Shown here piece by piece: positions 62,453 to 64,000 of a DNA stretch of 64,000 nt; position 1 is the first letter of the stretch; every line of letters begins with the position of its first letter. The stretch lies in contig CAZSXR010000001.1 of the NCBI GenBank assembly GCA_964611335.1, forward strand, positions 868,001-932,000. Direction: 5' to 3'. Source of the DNA: BOG-1112 sp964611335. Lineage in GTDB: Bacteria > Bdellovibrionota_B > Oligoflexia > Oligoflexales > Bog-1112. The notes beneath the pieces are model-generated. The model saw only the letters and a program-made list of their open reading frames with translations. It was not told where the DNA came from and made no database searches. Both the position numbers and the translations under genes were made by a program.

Positions 62453-62893
62453 ACGGAACATTTGATAGGAGAGGATTATCTTGCACGACTTGAGTTAAAT
62501 CTCGAAGAGGCGGGAGCCTTGTTCGACGCCTTACACTACTATGGAAAAATAAACACTCTAGAGGCAGCAGAAGACATGTTTGTTTCTGAAGAGCCTCTTC
62601 CTCTTATAAACCACTGGGAAAGTTTTGAAGAATTCATGAATGTCTGCAATGTTTTTTGTCAGATCTCACGTTCTCTTCCACGCTGTGCATTTACAAAAAC
62701 AATTGTGACAGGCGAGCACATAGATCGTTCTCATTTTTCAAAAGAGCAGATGGAACTTATAGAAAATTTAAAAGAGTTTAAAAGACAGGCGTGTTACCTA
62801 CTCAGTTATTTTGACAGCATGTCCGATTATTTTGAATATGAAGTCGAAATGATCGAACGGGGTTATCCTCACCGACATCGTCGCATCGCTTAG
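62453..62893 (+). CDS. Small acidic protein of unknown function; start uncertain (ACG or TTG)
   Basis: About 143-146 residues, helical, acidic, no signal peptide and no family recognised. A TTG at 62462 is the first conventional start, but the best ribosome site, AGGAG (62443-62447), lies 14 bases ahead of it. The same site is five bases ahead of an in-frame ACG at 62453. The frame closes at a stop at 62438. The true start cannot be decided from sequence. It is 80 bases ahead of the E2-like gene on the same strand. Confidence 0.55.
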   Translation, partial: TEHLIGEDYLARLELNLEEAGALFDALHYYGKINTLEAAEDMFVSEEPLPLINHWESFEEFMNVCNVFCQISRSLPRCAFTKTIVTGEHIDRSHFSKEQMELIENLKEFKRQACYLLSYFDSMSDYFEYEVEMIERGYPHRHRRIA

Positions 62894-62972
62894 AAAATCT
62901 TCTTTCGATTTCACATCGCTTCCTGTACTTACAGAGTTAGCTTCAATTAGAATGTTCGAGCGGAGGTGTGGT

Positions 62973-63785
62973 GTGTTCACTAAGAATGTGGAATTCACAG
63001 GTCCTGTCAAGTTGTCATCGTGGCGAAAAATTGCAATAGGAACATGGCGTACATCAGGAGATCCTTCTGTGTATGGAACTTTGGAAATCGATGCCACTCC
63101 CATCATAAAATTTATAGAAAAAGAAAAAGAGAGAGGTGTGCGTGTCACCCCTACTGTGATTATTGCGAAAGCAGCTGCTTTAGGTTTGCGTGAGTTCCCT
63201 ATATTAAACACAGTGCTGAGATGGGGGCGACTTTATCAAAGAAAGACTGTAGATGTTTTTTTGCAGGTTTCTGCACCAGGAAGAAAAGAAGACAATCTCT
63301 CAGGAGTACTCATCCGCGAGTGCGATAAGAAAGCAGCATCGGAGATTGCAGAGGAGCTACAAAAAAAAGCGGAACCTATAAAACACGGTGATGATCGTGA
63401 ATATAAAAAAATGAAGAATATATTAAAATTTGTTCCTGCATTTCTAGTGGGACCAATCCTCACGTTCATGAGTACTATACTTTACGGAATGAATCTGTGG
63501 TCTCCGCTGTTGAATGCGCCCAAAGATAGTTTCGGAAGTTTAATGGTGACATCGGTTGGCATGTTGGGAATAGATAATGGTTTTGCACCACTTGTTCCGT
63601 ATTCACGTTGTCCGTTTTTAATATCTGTTGGTGAGATTAAAGATAAAGCTGTTGTGATCGATGGTCAGCTTGCGATTCGACCTATGCTCTCTATAGGAGT
63701 GACGATGGATCATCGACAGATGGATGGAAAGGGTGCCTCATTAATACTCAGTGCATTTAGAAACTATCTGTCAAATCCCTATTAG
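62973..63785 (+). CDS. Stand-alone 2-oxoacid-dehydrogenase-type acyltransferase catalytic domain
   Basis: 270 residues from the GTG at 62973, chosen because GGAGG lies six bases upstream; an ATG at 62952 has no such site. The C-terminal motif MDHRQMDGKGASL matches the E2 HxxxDG motif (His and Asp catalytic). RVTPTVIIAKAAALGLREFP and the trimer-core pattern fit the catalytic domain of dihydrolipoamide acyltransferases. There is no lipoyl domain and no E1-binding domain, and no E1 or E3 gene nearby, so it probably uses acyl-CoA with some other acceptor, or relies on separate lipoyl proteins. A short hydrophobic patch lies near 150-175. Confidence 0.82.
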   Translation: MFTKNVEFTGPVKLSSWRKIAIGTWRTSGDPSVYGTLEIDATPIIKFIEKEKERGVRVTPTVIIAKAAALGLREFPILNTVLRWGRLYQRKTVDVFLQVSAPGRKEDNLSGVLIRECDKKAASEIAEELQKKAEPIKHGDDREYKKMKNILKFVPAFLVGPILTFMSTILYGMNLWSPLLNAPKDSFGSLMVTSVGMLGIDNGFAPLVPYSRCPFLISVGEIKDKAVVIDGQLAIRPMLSIGVTMDHRQMDGKGASLILSAFRNYLSNPY

Positions 63786-63900
63786 AAAATCACAGGGCTT
63801 AAAAAGTCAGCTTGCCTCTCCAATTTTATTTCGATAACTTCAATTTCGATGGGTGCTTTCATTTCCACAACCAAGACTCAATTACGATAAGGATCTGTTC

Positions 63901-64000
63901 GTGGGTGATAGAGTTCATATGCAGGTTCTTCCCGCTGTCGGTACAGAGATTGCAGAAAAATGGGACATGCTCTTCTACTTCTTAGTAGGATGTAGCATTT
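63901..64000 (+). CDS. Cytochrome c oxidase subunit II, first codons (cut by window edge)
   Basis: The GTG at 63901 lies seven to eight bases after AAGGA and opens a frame beginning MGDRVHMQVLPAVGTEI and continuing EKWDMLFYFLVGCSI. This resembles the start of A-type oxidase subunit II, where a short periplasmic sequence precedes the first membrane helix. Only 33 codons are visible, so this is tentative. If right, the genome has a second, separate terminal oxidase. Confidence 0.55.
   Translation, partial: MGDRVHMQVLPAVGTEIAEKWDMLFYFLVGCSI

Noticed and set aside
1..64000. tRNA, rRNA, CRISPR, insertion sequence or prophage
   Set aside because: No cloverleaf, rRNA-like, repeat-spacer, transposase or phage structural sequence was recognised in reading the gaps; small RNAs cannot be excluded by eye.

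Overview
This is a 64 kb stretch of a low-GC (about 40% by eye) Gram-negative chromosome. A CMP-KDO synthetase, Sec signal peptides, many lipobox signal peptides, a CusCBA-type efflux system and an outer-membrane-type barrel protein all show a diderm cell. Taxonomy is inference only: a B-type (ba3) oxidase with a SCO factor, a glyoxylate shunt, ornithine-lipid genes, a RIO kinase and many exported eukaryote-like proteins would suit a predatory or host-associated member of the Bdellovibrionota/former Deltaproteobacteria, but no marker gene here settles it. I see no rRNA, tRNA, CRISPR array, transposase or phage gene.

Layout. 1-6.3 kb, minus strand: glnS (cut by the window edge), prfC, a membrane-anchored 5'-nucleotidase and a pair of exported proteins of unknown role. 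6.6-9.9 kb: a ba3-type cytochrome oxidase operon, including a 45-residue subunit IIa. 10-16.4 kb: three exported proteins that look like enzymes normally found in the cytoplasm (a poly(A) polymerase/CCA-type nucleotidyltransferase with a 45-serine run, a kinase-like lipoprotein, a glycosyltransferase-like lipoprotein). 16.4-23.3 kb: kdsB, an amino-acid ABC transporter with fused binding protein and permease, a class V aminotransferase, a polysaccharide flippase and an LRR lipoprotein. 23.3-26.2 kb: aceB-aceA. 26.3-29.1 kb: a TrpXYZ-like ABC transporter behind an aromatic-rich leader ORF. 29.2-30.4 kb: a phosphatase lipoprotein that seems to start at an ATC codon. 30.4-35.8 kb: one tight minus-strand operon joining a phosphate-type ABC transporter to umuD and umuC. 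36-43.5 kb: a DUF2059-like protein, an LPG-synthase-TM protein, a giant lipoprotein with a glycosyltransferase-like domain, an exported ankyrin protein and an adenosine-deaminase-family protein. 43.5-45.9 kb: pabA, pabB (with a perfect 31-bp inverted repeat inside the reading frame) and a barrel protein. 46.4-53.1 kb: an exported unknown and a Cu/Ag-type RND efflux operon. 53.2-57.4 kb: a large lipoprotein, RIO kinase, HELGH protease and a eukaryote-like cyclophilin. 57.6-64 kb: PAS histidine kinase, an olsB-hydrolase-plsC lipid operon, M28 aminopeptidase, a small unknown, a stand-alone E2-type acyltransferase and the first codons of a coxB.

The theme that stands out is a scattered set of exported or lipid-anchored proteins with signalling or modifying folds: nucleotidyltransferase, kinase, phosphatase, two glycosyltransferases, ankyrin and LRR proteins. 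ATP- and NTP-dependent folds are unexpected in a periplasm, so these are candidates for surface-displayed or delivered effectors acting on another cell. That role is inference. The more ordinary genes form coherent units: respiration, C2 metabolism, phosphate and amino-acid uptake, folate precursor synthesis, copper efflux and ornithine-lipid synthesis.
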